DNA of 64,000 nucleotides from Cryobacterium breve (GCF_004402375.1 NZ_SOGJ01000023.1:62001-126000), one strand, 5' to 3'. Positions 31,230 to 41,213 are shown, counted from the first letter of the stretch. The notes: generated by a model not told the origin, from the sequence alone. Numbers and translations: made by a program.

Positions 31230-32140
31230 CCGGCGCGCCTGATACGAGCGGGTCGACCAGTCCGGTCGGCGCTCTTGCACGTCCGTCCTTCGGCGACCGG
31301 CTCCGTCTCGCCTTCGACCTCCGGGGACCGGTTTGCGTGGGCATCGACCCGCACTCCTGGCTCCTTGGCGATTGGGGTCTTCCCGACACGGCGGGGGGCG
31401 CCGAGTCCTTCGGTCGTCAGGTGGTGGCAGCCGCCGCCGGTCAGGTCGGCCTGGTGAAGCCTCAGGTGGCCTTCTACGAGCGTTTCGGGTCGGCCGGGTA
31501 CGTGGCCCTCGAACGGGTGCTCACAGATGCGCGTGCGGCCGGCCTGCTCACGATCGCCGACGTCAAGCGCGGCGACCTCGGCACCAGTGCGGAGGCCTAC
31601 GGGGAGGCCTGGTTGAGTGCGGGCTCGGCTCTCGAGGTCGACGCCATCACCGTGAACGCGTACATGGGGGTCGGCTCACTCGACCCCGTTTTCACCCTGG
31701 CCGGTCGGTCAGGAAAGGGCCTTTTCCTGTTGGCGGCCACCTCCAACCCCGAAGCGGCGACCGTCCAGCGGGCCGTGCTCGCCGAAGGCCCGCAGGCCGG
31801 TCGCACCGTCGCCGGGGCCGTCTTCGACGCCGTCAGCCTGCGAAATGCCCGATCCGGGGCCGACACATTCGGTTCGTTCGGTGTCGTCCTGGGCGCCACA
31901 CTCGACCTCACCGCGTTTGGTCTCGACCTCTCCGCGGCACCCGCCCTGGGACTCACCCCCATACTCGCTCCCGGCTTCGGGCATCAGGGCGCGCAAGTCG
32001 CCGATCTGAGGAACTTGTACGGGGGGTACGCTCAAGGCGTTATCGTGAGTGAATCGCGCAGCGTTTTATCGGCCGGCCCCGACCGAATCAGACAGGCGAT
32101 TGCGCGCCGAGTAGTTGAAGCAGGAGCTGCCCGTGGCTGA
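31226..32140 (+). CDS. pyrF: Orotidine 5'-phosphate decarboxylase, type 2
   Basis: 304 residues from GTG 31226. It decarboxylates OMP to UMP. The actinobacterial type 2 enzyme is recognised by [15 protein letters not shown], the catalytic [16 protein letters not shown] (K114) and [14 protein letters not shown] near the end. It is coupled to carB (GTGA overlap), and its own 3' end overlaps the mIHF-Gmk gene by 8 nt. pyrD and pyrE must lie elsewhere. Confidence 0.95.
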
Positions 32141-33053
32141 GAATCGCCCTACCCCACCCGACGTCGATCGGGTTGCCGCCTCGCGCGCCGCCGTGACGGC
32201 CCGTCGTGCCCGCGCCGGTGTGAAAGGCCAGATCGCCCAAGGAAAACGCACGGCACTCGACGTGCTTTCCACCGCCACCGAGAGTCCGGAAGGTGTCGAG
32301 GGGCGCCTGCGTGTGACCGAGTTCTTGATCAGCATTCCAGCGATCGGTGTCACCAAGATGCACCGCATCATGGAGAAGCTCGAGATCTCACCGTCGAAGC
32401 GCCTAGGAGGTCTTGGCAAGCATCAGCGCGATCGGCTGCGAGATTTTCTCACCACGCGCACTTCGTCCCGGCGTGGCGATTCCTCCGCCAAGCTCGTCGT
32501 TCTCGCCGGACCGACTGCGGTCGGCAAGGGCACTGTCGCCGGGTACATCCGTCAGCACTACCCCGGCGTGCACCTGTCGGTGTCGGCCACGACCCGTGCC
32601 CCGCGCCCAGGCGAGATCGACGGCGTGAGCTACTTCTTCATCGACGACGCCGAATTCGACCGGATGGTCGAGGCCGGAGCGTTGCTCGAATGGGCGACCG
32701 TGCACAACGCGTACCGCTACGGCACCCCGCGTGGCCCGGTCAGCGAGGCGTTGAGCCAAGGGAACAGCGTGCTCCTCGAGATCGACATCCAGGGAGCACG
32801 GTCCGTTCGCCGGGCCATGCCCGAGGCCCGACTCGTGTTCCTGCTCCCGCCGAGCTGGGACGAACTGGTGCGCCGGCTGATCGGGCGCGACACCGAGGCG
32901 CCCGCCGAACAGGCACGCCGACTCGAGACGGCCAAGCTTGAATTGGCCGCCCAGGGGGAGTTCGATTATCGGGTCGTCAACCACGACGTGGGCGAAGCGG
33001 CGCGTGAGGTCGTAGACTTGATGAATCTGCGTACGGCGCCACTGCTGCCGTAG
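32133..33053 (+). CDS. gmk: Fusion of mycobacterial-type integration host factor (mIHF) and guanylate kinase
   Basis: 306 residues; GTG 32133 is preceded by AGGAG. Residues about 15-106 match mIHF, the actinobacterial nucleoid protein: VAASRAAVTARRARAGVKGQI, FLISIPAIGVTKMHRIMEKL and LGGLGKHQRDRLRDFL, which form an N-terminal helix and an HhH-like DNA-binding fold. A 15-residue Ser/Arg linker leads to a complete guanylate kinase with P-loop GPTAVGKGT (126-134), SATTRAPRPGEIDGVSYFF and VLLEIDIQGARSVRRAMP. In most actinobacteria mihF and gmk are neighbouring separate genes; here one polypeptide joins GMP phosphorylation to DNA binding. It follows pyrF directly. Confidence 0.93.
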   Translation: MAENRPTPPDVDRVAASRAAVTARRARAGVKGQIAQGKRTALDVLSTATESPEGVEGRLRVTEFLISIPAIGVTKMHRIMEKLEISPSKRLGGLGKHQRDRLRDFLTTRTSSRRGDSSAKLVVLAGPTAVGKGTVAGYIRQHYPGVHLSVSATTRAPRPGEIDGVSYFFIDDAEFDRMVEAGALLEWATVHNAYRYGTPRGPVSEALSQGNSVLLEIDIQGARSVRRAMPEARLVFLLPPSWDELVRRLIGRDTEAPAEQARRLETAKLELAAQGEFDYRVVNHDVGEAAREVVDLMNLRTAPLLP

Positions 33054-33114
33054 CGCCCTTTTTCCGTGATTCTGCGCGTATCGCAGCACAAACCGCTCTG
33101 AAGGAGTGACACCA

Positions 33115-33372
33115 ATGGCTACCAAGCTCACTGGCATCATCGACCCGCCCATCGACGACCTGCTCACCAAGGTCGACTCCAAGTACGCCCTCGTGGTCTT
33201 CGCCTCCAAGCGCGCTCGTCAGATCAACGACTACTATGCGGACCTGCACGAGGGCAGCCTGTTCGACAACGTGGGTCCGCTCGTTGACTCGACCGTCGAC
33301 GACAAGCCCCTGTCCGTCGCGTTGCGCGAGATCAACGAGGACAAGCTCGTCTCACGCCCCATCGTCGAGTAA
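33115..33372 (+). CDS. rpoZ: RNA polymerase omega subunit
   Basis: 85 residues from ATG 33115, after AAGGAG at 33101. [32 protein letters not shown] is the conserved omega core that wraps the beta-prime C-terminus (quoted part spans residues 7-38; key residues K24, R33, R35). It stabilises RNA polymerase and in other bacteria helps bind ppGpp. It lies between the gmk fusion and coaBC, as is usual in actinobacteria. Confidence 0.93.
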   Translation: MATKLTGIIDPPIDDLLTKVDSKYALVVFASKRARQINDYYADLHEGSLFDNVGPLVDSTVDDKPLSVALREINEDKLVSRPIVE

Positions 33373-33394
33373 CGCACCCCACCAAGCACGCAGG

Positions 33395-34609
33395 ATGTCG
33401 TCAGGTCGCACGATCGTCGTCGGGATAACCGGCGGCATCGCTGCCTATAAGGCCGTCAACGTCGTGCGTGCTTTTGTGTTGCGTGGCGACTCCGTGCATG
33501 TTGTGGCCACGCCTGCTGCGCTGCGCTTCGTCGGCAAGCCCACCCTGGAGGCGATCTCCCGCAACCCCGTGCACACGGACCTCTACGAGGGCGTCGCGGA
33601 GGTGAGGCACGTGGCCATCGGCCAGTCCGCCGACCTCATCGTTGTGGCCCCGGCGACCGCGAACACCATCGCGAAGCTGGCCGCCGGTCTCGCTGACGAC
33701 CTGCTCGGCAACGCCATCCTGGCCAGCACCGCACCGCTCGTGATCGCGCCGGCGATGCACACCGAGATGTGGAACAACGCGGCCACTGTCGCGAATGTGG
33801 CCACCCTGCGCTCCCGCGGCGTCATCGTCGTCGGACCGGGTGTCGGTCAGCTGACCGGCTCTGACACCGGGGCCGGCCGAATGGAAGAGCCCGACACCAT
33901 CGTCGCCGCCGCCCTCGTGGCCCTCGACGCGGCCGACCTCTCCGTGGGGCGCCGTTCCGATCTCGCCGGCAAGCATGTCGTGATCACCGCAGGTGGCACC
34001 CGCGAACCCCTCGACCCCGTGCGTTTCCTCGGCAACCGGTCAAGTGGGAAGCAGGGCGTCGCCCTGGCTCAGGCCGCCCTGGCCCGGGGGGCCAGGGTGA
34101 CGCTGATCTCCGCGAACCTGGAGGTTGCCGCCCCCGCGTCGGCCGACGTGCGGCTCGTGGGCACGGCGTTGGAACTCCAGGCGGCCGTCACGGATGCCGC
34201 CGCCGGGGCTGACGCCGTGATCATGGCGGCCGCAGTGGCCGACTACCGGCCCGCTGCAGTGCGCGCCGACAAGATCAAGAAGGACGATACCGGCGACACC
34301 CTTCTGCTCGAGCTGATCCGCAACCCGGACATCCTCGCCGGGCTCGCCGCAGCGGGACAGCCTGGGCAGGTCCTGATCGGCTTCGCGGCGGAAACGGAAC
34401 CGGACGCGGACCGTCTGCTTGCCCTCGGCCGGACCAAGATGGCACGGAAGGGCTGTGACTTTCTGGTGCTCAACCGTGTGGGCTGGACCGAGGGGTTCGC
34501 TTCGGACCGTAACGAGATCACGGTGCTCGATCGCAGCGGAGATATAGTGTGTGAGGCCTCCGGAACCAAAATGTCGGTGGCCGGCCGCATTCTTGACCTG
34601 ATCGCCTGA
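33395..34609 (+). CDS. coaBC: Bifunctional phosphopantothenoylcysteine decarboxylase / synthetase
   Basis: 404 residues from ATG 33395. The N-terminal CoaC flavoprotein domain has [15 protein letters not shown], the catalytic His in EVRHVAIGQ, and [30 protein letters not shown] is the substrate clamp. The C-terminal CoaB domain starts near residue 190 with [22 protein letters not shown] and SSGKQG, and later ADKIKK. Together they make 4'-phosphopantetheine from phosphopantothenate and cysteine for CoA synthesis. Confidence 0.96.
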   Translation: MSSGRTIVVGITGGIAAYKAVNVVRAFVLRGDSVHVVATPAALRFVGKPTLEAISRNPVHTDLYEGVAEVRHVAIGQSADLIVVAPATANTIAKLAAGLADDLLGNAILASTAPLVIAPAMHTEMWNNAATVANVATLRSRGVIVVGPGVGQLTGSDTGAGRMEEPDTIVAAALVALDAADLSVGRRSDLAGKHVVITAGGTREPLDPVRFLGNRSSGKQGVALAQAALARGARVTLISANLEVAAPASADVRLVGTALELQAAVTDAAAGADAVIMAAAVADYRPAAVRADKIKKDDTGDTLLLELIRNPDILAGLAAAGQPGQVLIGFAAETEPDADRLLALGRTKMARKGCDFLVLNRVGWTEGFASDRNEITVLDRSGDIVCEASGTKMSVAGRILDLIA

Positions 34610-34631
34610 GTCGATCCCGGGCATCCGGTCA

Positions 34632-34647
34632 CAGCCGTTTCCGGCTG
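34632..34647 (+). promoter_or_regulatory. Hairpin in the coaBC-metK gap
   Basis: CAGCCG-TTTC-CGGCTG is a perfect 6-bp stem about 20 nt after the coaBC stop, followed at once by a second possible stem (CCGGC/GCCGG). The rest of the 121-bp gap is T/C-rich with CACGTT twice. It may attenuate read-through or belong to a metK leader; I could not fit it to a known SAM riboswitch. Confidence 0.3.
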
Positions 34648-34730
34648 CCGGCAACGGCCGGGCTCCACCGTTTCGGCCCCTTAGCACGTTCATTTCTTTT
34701 ACACGTTGTTCACCAACAGAGACGGGCCAG

Positions 34731-35924
34731 ATGCGCGAACTACGCCTCTTCACTTCGGAGTCGGTAACCGAAGGTCACCCCGACAAGATCTGCGACCAGA
34801 TCTCCGATACCATCCTCGACGCCCTCCTGGCGGAAGACCCACACAGCCGGGTCGCCGTCGAGACCCTCGTCACGACCGGGCTCGTGCACGTCGCGGGTGA
34901 GGTCACCACCGAGGCCTACGTCGAGATTCCGTCGATCGTGCGCAAGTGCATCACGGACATCGGCTATGACTCCTCCGACGTCTGGTTCGACGGGCGCTCC
35001 TGCGGCGTGGAGATCTCCATCGGCGGCCAGTCGCCCGACATCGCCCAGGGAGTCGACAACGCCTTCGAGCGCCGCGAGGAGTCCAGCGTCGATGACTTCG
35101 ACCGCCAGGGCGCCGGCGACCAGGGCATCATGTTCGGTTATGCGACCCGGGAGACCCCCGAGCTCATGCCGATCCCGATCTGGATCGCGCACCGCCTCGC
35201 CGAACGCCTCGCCGAAGTGCGCAAGTCCGGGGAGCTCGACTACCTCCGGCCCGACGGCAAGACCCAGGTCACCATCGGCTACGACGGCATCACGCCGCGC
35301 ACGGTGGAGACCGTCGTTCTGTCGACCCAGCACTCACCGAAGGTGTCCAACGAGCAACTCCGCGCGGAGGTCGAGGAGCTCGTCATTCGCCCGGTGCTCG
35401 ACCGCATCGACCTCGACGCGTCGGGGCTGAACATGCTGATCAACCCCACCGGACGGTTCGAGATCGGTGGCCCCCAGGGCGACGCCGGTCTCACCGGCCG
35501 AAAGATCATCATCGACACCTACGGCGGATCCAGCCGACACGGAGGTGGCGCGTTCAGCGGCAAGGACCCGTCGAAGGTAGACCGCTCGGCCGCCTACGCC
35601 ATGCGCTGGGTGGCCAAGAATGCCGTGGCCGCCGGGCTCGCCGAGCGACTCGAGATCCAGGTGGCCTACGCCATCGGCAAGGCCTCGCCGGTTGGGCTCT
35701 ACGTGGAGACCTTCGGCACCGGGGTCATGCCCGACCGGGACATCACCGGGGCCATCCGTGCGGTCTTCGACCTGCGCCCGGCGGCCATCATCCAGTCCCT
35801 GGACCTGTTGCGCCCGATCTACGCCCAGACCGCCGCGTATGGCCATTTCGGGCGCGAGCTGCCCGACTTCACTTGGGAACGCCTCGACCGCGTCGACGAG
35901 CTGAGAAGCGCTGCCGGACTGTGA
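34731..35924 (+). CDS. metK: S-adenosylmethionine synthetase
   Basis: 397 residues from ATG 34731. It makes SAM from methionine and [24 protein letters not shown] holds the ATP and metal residues, [12 protein letters not shown] is signature 1, [19 protein letters not shown] is signature 2 with the catalytic loop Lys/Asp, and the length is usual. SAM also serves the rsmB methyltransferase two genes downstream. Confidence 0.97.
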   Translation: MRELRLFTSESVTEGHPDKICDQISDTILDALLAEDPHSRVAVETLVTTGLVHVAGEVTTEAYVEIPSIVRKCITDIGYDSSDVWFDGRSCGVEISIGGQSPDIAQGVDNAFERREESSVDDFDRQGAGDQGIMFGYATRETPELMPIPIWIAHRLAERLAEVRKSGELDYLRPDGKTQVTIGYDGITPRTVETVVLSTQHSPKVSNEQLRAEVEELVIRPVLDRIDLDASGLNMLINPTGRFEIGGPQGDAGLTGRKIIIDTYGGSSRHGGGAFSGKDPSKVDRSAAYAMRWVAKNAVAAGLAERLEIQVAYAIGKASPVGLYVETFGTGVMPDRDITGAIRAVFDLRPAAIIQSLDLLRPIYAQTAAYGHFGRELPDFTWERLDRVDELRSAAGL

Positions 35925-35943
35925 CCCGGCAGGGGCGCCGTCG

Positions 35944-38013
35944 ATGACCCGTCCAGGCCTCGTGGCCCGGGTGCTGATCGACTCGCCGCTGCCGCAGCTC
36001 GACCACCTGTTCGACTACAGCATCCCGGACGAACTGGCCGGCATCGCCCGACCGGGGGTGCGCGTGCGGGTTCCGCTGCGCTCGGCGGGCCGCGTGGCCG
36101 ACGGGTACCTGATCGAGGTCTTGGAGCCGGCTGAACCGGCCGCAGACCCGGAGGCGCTGTCCGGCCTCGACGCGGGCAGCGACTTTCGCGGTGCGCTGAG
36201 CCCGATCGAAAGTGTGGTCTCCGCCGCCCAGGTGCTCACGCCAGAGGTCTGGGAGCTCGCCCGGCGGGTGGCCGACCGGGCCTCCGGGAACGCGAGTGAC
36301 GTCATCCGACTCGCCGTGCCCCCGCGCCAAGTGCGGGTGGAGAAGGCTTGGCTGGCGGGCCGGGCGGCGGATGCCGACGTGGCGGGGGCCGGGACAGCGA
36401 CCGTGGAAGCCGCCACCCAGGCCGACCCTGCCGCCTGTGCTACCCCCGCGGGGTGGGCCTGCGCCGACTATCCGACCGGCACACTGGACACGGCCGTCGC
36501 CGCGCACGCGCGGCTCTGCGTCGCCGCGGTGCCCGACCTGCGACTACTGCCCGACGGGCAGACGGTCGGGCACTGGGCGCTGACTCTCGCCGAACTTGCG
36601 GTGGCCAGCCTGACCGTCGGGCAGAGCGCTATCCTCGTCGTGCCCGACTACCGCGACCAAGACCAGGTTCAGGCCGCGCTCGATCTGCTTGCCCCGGCCG
36701 GTTCGGTCAGCCGTGTCGACGCGCGCCAGCCGAATGCGGACCGCTACAGGGCCTTCCTGGCTGCCCTCGCCCCGGCACCGCGGATCGTTCTCGGCAACCG
36801 TTCTGCCGTGTACGCGCCGGCTGCGAACCTCGGTCTGATCGCGCTCTTCGACGACGGTGACCCTCTGCACGGCGAACCGCTCAGTCCCTATGTGCACGCC
36901 CGCGACGCGGCGCTCGTGCGCCAGGGCCAGTCCGGCTGTGCCCTCGTCTTCCTCGGCCACTCCCGCACGGTCGAGGTGCAGCGGCTGGTCGAACTGGGCT
37001 GGCTCACGGCGGTGCACCCCGAGAGGAGCCGGCATCCGCGGGTGATCCCCACCGATTTTCAGTCCGAGCCCGACCAGCAGGCCCGTGCCGCTCGCATCCC
37101 GACGGCCGCCTGGCGCGCCGCCAAGGAGGCGCTCGCCCACGGTCCCGTTCTCGTGCAGGTGGCCAGCCCGGGTTACGCTCCGATGCTCGCCTGCCAGAGC
37201 TGCAAGAAAGCAGCCCGCTGCACCACCTGCCAGGGTCCGCTCGCCCTGGCCGCCAAGAACTCAACCCCGTCGTGCCGTTGGTGCGGCGCCCTCGCCGCCA
37301 ACTGGAGCTGCGTGCACTGTGAGGGGCGCGCCCTCCGAGTCGTCACCCTCGGCACGGGTCGCACCGCCGAAGAATTGGGCCGAGCATTCCCCGGCGCGCG
37401 CATCATCATCGCCGATGGCGAGCACCCGTTGCAGCACCTGGGCGATGCCCCCGCCCTGGTTATCGCCACCCGGGGAGCCGAGCCCATCCCCACGGGCGGT
37501 TACCGGGCCATCCTGCTGCTCGACGGCGAACGGATGCTCGCCCGAGAGTCCCTCCGGGTGGGAGAGGACTGCCTGCGCTGGTGGTGCAACGCCGCGGCCC
37601 TCGCAGCACCGGGCGCCGCCGTGGTCCTGGTCGGTGTTGGCGGGCTGGTCGCCCGCGCGCTCAACTCCTGGCAGCCCGAAATGCTCGCGGCGTCGGAGCT
37701 GGCCGATCGCCGCCAGCTCAAGTTCCCGCCTGCCGTGAGGGCGGCATCCGTCACCGGAACCGACGCCGACGTCGCTGCCGCCCTGGCTGACCTCAGCGGA
37801 ATGGATGGTGTCGACGTTCTCGGCCCGGTCGGTACGGAGGATGCTCTGGTGCGCGCAATCGTGCGGCTGCCCTATGCCAGCGGCGACGAGGTGGCCCGTG
37901 CGCTCAAGGCCGCGATCGTGCGGAACGCCGCCCGCCGCCGACGCCCGAAGGGGGCGGCCTTCCGCCCCGCGCCTACACTCAAAGTACGATTCGACGACCC
38001 GGAGCTGCTGTAA
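35944..38013 (+). CDS. priA: Primosomal protein N' (PriA), helicase motifs degenerate
   Basis: 689 residues from ATG 35944. The N-terminal 3'-DNA-binding domain is clear (ARVLIDSPLPQLDHLFDYSI, GVRVRVPLRSAGRVADGYL). The eight zinc-binding cysteines are present in two clusters (CQSCKKAARCTTC and CRWCGALAANWSCVHC). The Walker A loop GxTGSGKT is missing: its place reads LRLLPDGQTVGHWALTLAEL, and the DEEH box is replaced by ALFDDGDPLH. Actinobacterial PriA proteins are known for this loss, so it should restart replication forks by DNA and protein binding without unwinding. The TAA abuts the fmt ATG. Confidence 0.93.
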   Translation: MTRPGLVARVLIDSPLPQLDHLFDYSIPDELAGIARPGVRVRVPLRSAGRVADGYLIEVLEPAEPAADPEALSGLDAGSDFRGALSPIESVVSAAQVLTPEVWELARRVADRASGNASDVIRLAVPPRQVRVEKAWLAGRAADADVAGAGTATVEAATQADPAACATPAGWACADYPTGTLDTAVAAHARLCVAAVPDLRLLPDGQTVGHWALTLAELAVASLTVGQSAILVVPDYRDQDQVQAALDLLAPAGSVSRVDARQPNADRYRAFLAALAPAPRIVLGNRSAVYAPAANLGLIALFDDGDPLHGEPLSPYVHARDAALVRQGQSGCALVFLGHSRTVEVQRLVELGWLTAVHPERSRHPRVIPTDFQSEPDQQARAARIPTAAWRAAKEALAHGPVLVQVASPGYAPMLACQSCKKAARCTTCQGPLALAAKNSTPSCRWCGALAANWSCVHCEGRALRVVTLGTGRTAEELGRAFPGARIIIADGEHPLQHLGDAPALVIATRGAEPIPTGGYRAILLLDGERMLARESLRVGEDCLRWWCNAAALAAPGAAVVLVGVGGLVARALNSWQPEMLAASELADRRQLKFPPAVRAASVTGTDADVAAALADLSGMDGVDVLGPVGTEDALVRAIVRLPYASGDEVARALKAAIVRNAARRRRPKGAAFRPAPTLKVRFDDPELL

Positions 38014-38931
38014 ATGAAACTCGTCTTCGCCGGCACGCCCCAGGCGGCCGTGCCCAGCCTGGTCGCCCTGGCCCAGTCCCCGCACGAACTGGCTGCCGTG
38101 ATCAGCCGGGAGGATGCCCCGGTCGGCCGCAGGCGCCAGCTCACTCCCTCGGCGCTTGCGCAGGCGGCCGCGGAACGCGGGCTGCCTCTCATCAAGACCA
38201 ACCGTCTCGACGCGGGGGCGACCGCCCGAATCGCGGCGCTGCAGCCCGACCTCGGCGTCATCGTCGCCTACGGCGGGCTCGTGCGCGAACCGCTCCTGTC
38301 GGTGCCCCGGCTCGGCTGGATCAACCTGCACTTCTCCTTACTCCCGCGCTGGCGCGGCGCGGCACCGGTGCAGCGCGCCCTCATCGCGGGCGATGAGTTG
38401 ACCGGCGCCGCCGTGTTCCAACTGGTGCCGGAGCTCGACGCCGGTGCGGTGTTCGCGCAGTTCAGCCAGACCATCGGCAGCTTTGACACAGCCGGCAGCC
38501 TGCTGCACGACCTCAGCGTCAGCGGCGCGCAGCTGCTACTGCAGGTGATCGACGCCCTCGAGGTCGGTGGCCTCCCGGCCGTTCCGCAGTCCGGCCCGGT
38601 CACTCTGGCCCCCAAGCTGACCCTGGAGGATGCCCGCATCGACTGGTCCGAACCGGCCCGAGTGGTGTTCAACCGGGTGCGTGGGGTCACCCCGGAACCC
38701 GGTGCGTTCACGGTGATCGGCGATGCCCGCCTCAAACTCCAGGGCGTGGCCCTGACTCAGGGAGCCGAGCCCCAACCGGCCGGCGTGATCCGCGAGATTG
38801 ACAAGAAAGTGCTGATTGGAACGGGGACGGAGCCACTCGAGCTTGTCACCGTGCAACCAGCCGGAAAGACACAGATGAAAGCAATCGACTGGTGGCGTGG
38901 AGTAGCGGCGACGGAGGTGGTGGCCTCATGA
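38014..38931 (+). CDS. fmt: Methionyl-tRNA formyltransferase
   Basis: 305 residues from ATG 38014. It formylates initiator Met-tRNA with 10-formyl-THF. MKLVFAGTPQAAVPSL is the N-terminus, INLHFSLLPRWRGAAPVQRA the catalytic signature with Asn-His, and LTLEDARIDW and VFNRVRGVTPEPGAF mark the C-terminal OB domain. It overlaps rsmB by 4 nt (ATGA). Confidence 0.96.
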   Translation: MKLVFAGTPQAAVPSLVALAQSPHELAAVISREDAPVGRRRQLTPSALAQAAAERGLPLIKTNRLDAGATARIAALQPDLGVIVAYGGLVREPLLSVPRLGWINLHFSLLPRWRGAAPVQRALIAGDELTGAAVFQLVPELDAGAVFAQFSQTIGSFDTAGSLLHDLSVSGAQLLLQVIDALEVGGLPAVPQSGPVTLAPKLTLEDARIDWSEPARVVFNRVRGVTPEPGAFTVIGDARLKLQGVALTQGAEPQPAGVIREIDKKVLIGTGTEPLELVTVQPAGKTQMKAIDWWRGVAATEVVAS

Positions 38932-40406
38932 GTGACGATCGCGCACAGGCCCGGCAGCAGGCCGGCCGGCCGCAGGGTGACCGGCCGCCGGGTTCGCGCC
39001 GACCCGGCGGGCGCACCTCGGAACGCCCTCCGGCCGACCTCGTGCAGCCGGCCCGTCGGGTTGCCTACGAGGTCATCGCAGCGGTGCGGGAGTCGGACGC
39101 ATACGCGAACCTGCTGCTGCCCACCCGCATCAAGCGGGCGGCGCTGAGCACCGCGGATGCCGCGCTGGCCACCGAGCTGACCTACGGCACCCTGCGCATG
39201 CAGGGCTTCTACGACCGCGTGATCGCCGACGCCGCCGGGCGGCCGGTCACCGCGATCGACCCGGCCATCCTGGACGTGCTCCGGCTCGGCGCGCACCAGC
39301 TGCTCGCCACCCGGGTGGCCACCCATGCCGCCGTGAACGAGTGCGTCGAACTGGCCCGCCAGGTCGGCTCCCGCGCCGCCACCGGTTTCACCAACGGGGT
39401 GCTGCGCACCATCTCCCGCTCCAGCGCCGACGAGTGGCGAGACCGCGTGCTCAGCGAGGCGTCCACTGACGACGACCGCCTCGCCGCCGAGCACTCGCAC
39501 CCGGTCTGGGTCGTGCGCGCGTTCCGCCAGTCCCTGCGGCTGGAGGACCGCGAGGCCGAGCTCGAGGAGCTCCTGATCGCCGACAACGCCGCCCCCAGGG
39601 TCAATATGGTGATTCTGCCCGGTCTCAGCAACACCGAGGACACCGACGGGCTCGGCCGGGCCAACGACTACTCACCCACCGGTTTCGTGCTCGCCGGCGG
39701 AGACCCCGTGCATTTGATGCAGGACAGCGGCGGCCGGCTCCGGGTGCAGGACGAGGGTTCCCAGCTCGCTGCTCTCGCCCTCAGCCGGGTGCGCCCGGTG
39801 ATGCCGGGGGAGCGCTGGCTCGACCTTTGTGCCGGCCCCGGCGGCAAGGCCGCCCTTCTCGCCTCGGAGGCGCTGGTCGGCGGGGCCAGCCTCATCGCCA
39901 ACGAGCTGGTCCCCGCCCGGGCGTCACTCGTGCGCAAGGCGCTGGCCGCAGTGCCTGCCGACGTGCCCGTCTGGGAAAAGGACGGCACCCGGTTCGGCGC
40001 AGAGCACGCGGAAAAATTCGACCGAATCCTGCTCGACGCCCCCTGCACAGGGCTCGGCGCGCTACGTCGGCGACCGGAGGCCCGATGGCGCAAACAGCCC
40101 AAGGACGTCGCCGAGCTCTCAGACCTTCAGTTCGGCCTGATCGACGCAGCTCTCGGCGCGCTCAAGCCGGGCGGCGTGCTCGCCTATGTCACCTGCTCGC
40201 CGCACATCGCGGAAACGCGGGGGATCGTCTCGACCGCGCTGAAAATGTGGGCGGGGCGCGTGCGGACCCTCGACACGGCATCCGTTCTGCAACAGCTGAG
40301 CACGTCCCCGCTCGACCTGGCCGGCGACGGTGGCAGCGTGCAGCTGTGGCCGCACCGGCACGGCACGGACGCCATGTTCATCACCCTGCTCGAGCGCACG
40401 GGGTAG
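38928..40406 (+). CDS. rsmB: 16S rRNA (cytosine-967-C5)-methyltransferase
   Basis: 492 residues from ATG 38928. A 45-residue Arg/Pro/Gly-rich N-terminus precedes a NusB-like RNA-binding domain (about 45-190, ARRVAYEVIAAVRESDAYANL, HAAVNECVELARQVG). The methyltransferase domain has LDLCAGPGGKAALL (SAM site), LLDAPCTGLGALRRRPEARW and the catalytic cysteine motif VTCSPHIAET. It modifies 16S rRNA. The gene ends in a spacer holding a large palindrome. Confidence 0.95.
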   Translation: MSDDRAQARQQAGRPQGDRPPGSRRPGGRTSERPPADLVQPARRVAYEVIAAVRESDAYANLLLPTRIKRAALSTADAALATELTYGTLRMQGFYDRVIADAAGRPVTAIDPAILDVLRLGAHQLLATRVATHAAVNECVELARQVGSRAATGFTNGVLRTISRSSADEWRDRVLSEASTDDDRLAAEHSHPVWVVRAFRQSLRLEDREAELEELLIADNAAPRVNMVILPGLSNTEDTDGLGRANDYSPTGFVLAGGDPVHLMQDSGGRLRVQDEGSQLAALALSRVRPVMPGERWLDLCAGPGGKAALLASEALVGGASLIANELVPARASLVRKALAAVPADVPVWEKDGTRFGAEHAEKFDRILLDAPCTGLGALRRRPEARWRKQPKDVAELSDLQFGLIDAALGALKPGGVLAYVTCSPHIAETRGIVSTALKMWAGRVRTLDTASVLQQLSTSPLDLAGDGGSVQLWPHRHGTDAMFITLLERTG

Positions 40407-40413
40407 CTGAACC

Positions 40414-40490
40414 AATTCGACGGAGATTCTGGTCCGAAACCTCCTTTTCGGAGGGTCCGGGGCCGATCCAGGCGAAGTCTCCGTCGAATT
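40414..40490. repeat. 77-bp palindromic element with perfect 13-bp terminal inverted repeats
   Basis: AATTCGACGGAGA (40414-40426) is repeated in inverse at 40478-40490. Pairing can continue as TTC/GAA past one bulged G, then CTGG/CCAG and an apical CCTCC-TTTTC-GGAGG hairpin (40440-40454). The whole element therefore folds as one long imperfect hairpin on either strand. It fills the gap between rsmB and rpe and has no T run, so it looks more like a REP/MITE-type element than a terminator. Confidence 0.65.
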
Positions 40491-40544
40491 CGTTCCCCGG
40501 CCCGCGGACCTATATCGACCACCCGCCCGCAGTAGGGTAAAAGC

Positions 40545-41213
40545 ATGGTCACCCGGATTAACCCCAGCATCCTCGCCGCAGACTTCGCGAATCTCGAACG
40601 GGACCTGGGGCGCATCCGCACCGCGGACCTCGTGCACGTGGACATCATGGACAATCACTTCGTGCCCAACCTGACGTTCGGGCCACCCGTCGTCGATCGC
40701 CTCGCGCAGGTCTCCCCGCTCCCGTTCGACCTGCACCTGATGATCGAGAACCCGGAACGCTGGGCGCCCGGTTACGCGGAGGCCGGCGCCTTCTCGGTCA
40801 CCTTCCACGCGGAGACCACCACCAACCCGGTCGGCCTGGCCCGCAAGCTGCGCTCGATCGGCGCCCGGGCCGGTATCGCCCTCAAGCCAGGCACGGCCAT
40901 CGAGCCCTACCTCGAGCTGCTGCCCGAATTCGACCAGGTGCTGGTGATGACCGTCGAACCCGGCTTCGGCGGGCAGAGCTTCATGCCCTCCACCATGCGT
41001 AAGCTCCGCACGCTGTCGGATGCCGTGAAGAAGTCCGGCCTGGACGTCTGGCTTCAGGTCGACGGCGGAATCACCGAGGACACCATCGTGATCGCCGCCG
41101 AAGCCGGCGCGAATACGTTCGTGGCCGGTTCCAGCGTGTTCAATGCTGCGGACCCGGCGAAGCAGATCGCCTTGCTGCGCGCCGCCGCGACCGAACACCA
41201 GCACGCGCACTAG
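40545..41213 (+). CDS. rpe: Ribulose-phosphate 3-epimerase
   Basis: 222 residues from ATG 40545. It interconverts ribulose 5-phosphate and xylulose 5-phosphate. The TIM barrel shows INPSILAADFANLE, VHVDIMDNHFVPNLTFGP with metal ligands, FDLHLMIENP, VMTVEPGFGGQSFM and QVDGGITEDTI. It precedes hisE by 12 bp, so it probably shares transcription with the his genes. Confidence 0.96.
   Translation: MVTRINPSILAADFANLERDLGRIRTADLVHVDIMDNHFVPNLTFGPPVVDRLAQVSPLPFDLHLMIENPERWAPGYAEAGAFSVTFHAETTTNPVGLARKLRSIGARAGIALKPGTAIEPYLELLPEFDQVLVMTVEPGFGGQSFMPSTMRKLRTLSDAVKKSGLDVWLQVDGGITEDTIVIAAEAGANTFVAGSSVFNAADPAKQIALLRAAATEHQHAH

Noticed and set aside
34610..34730. SAM riboswitch before metK
   Set aside because: Two short hairpins and a GCCGGCAAC string recall SAM-I/IV cores, but the required helices and pseudoknot cannot be drawn.
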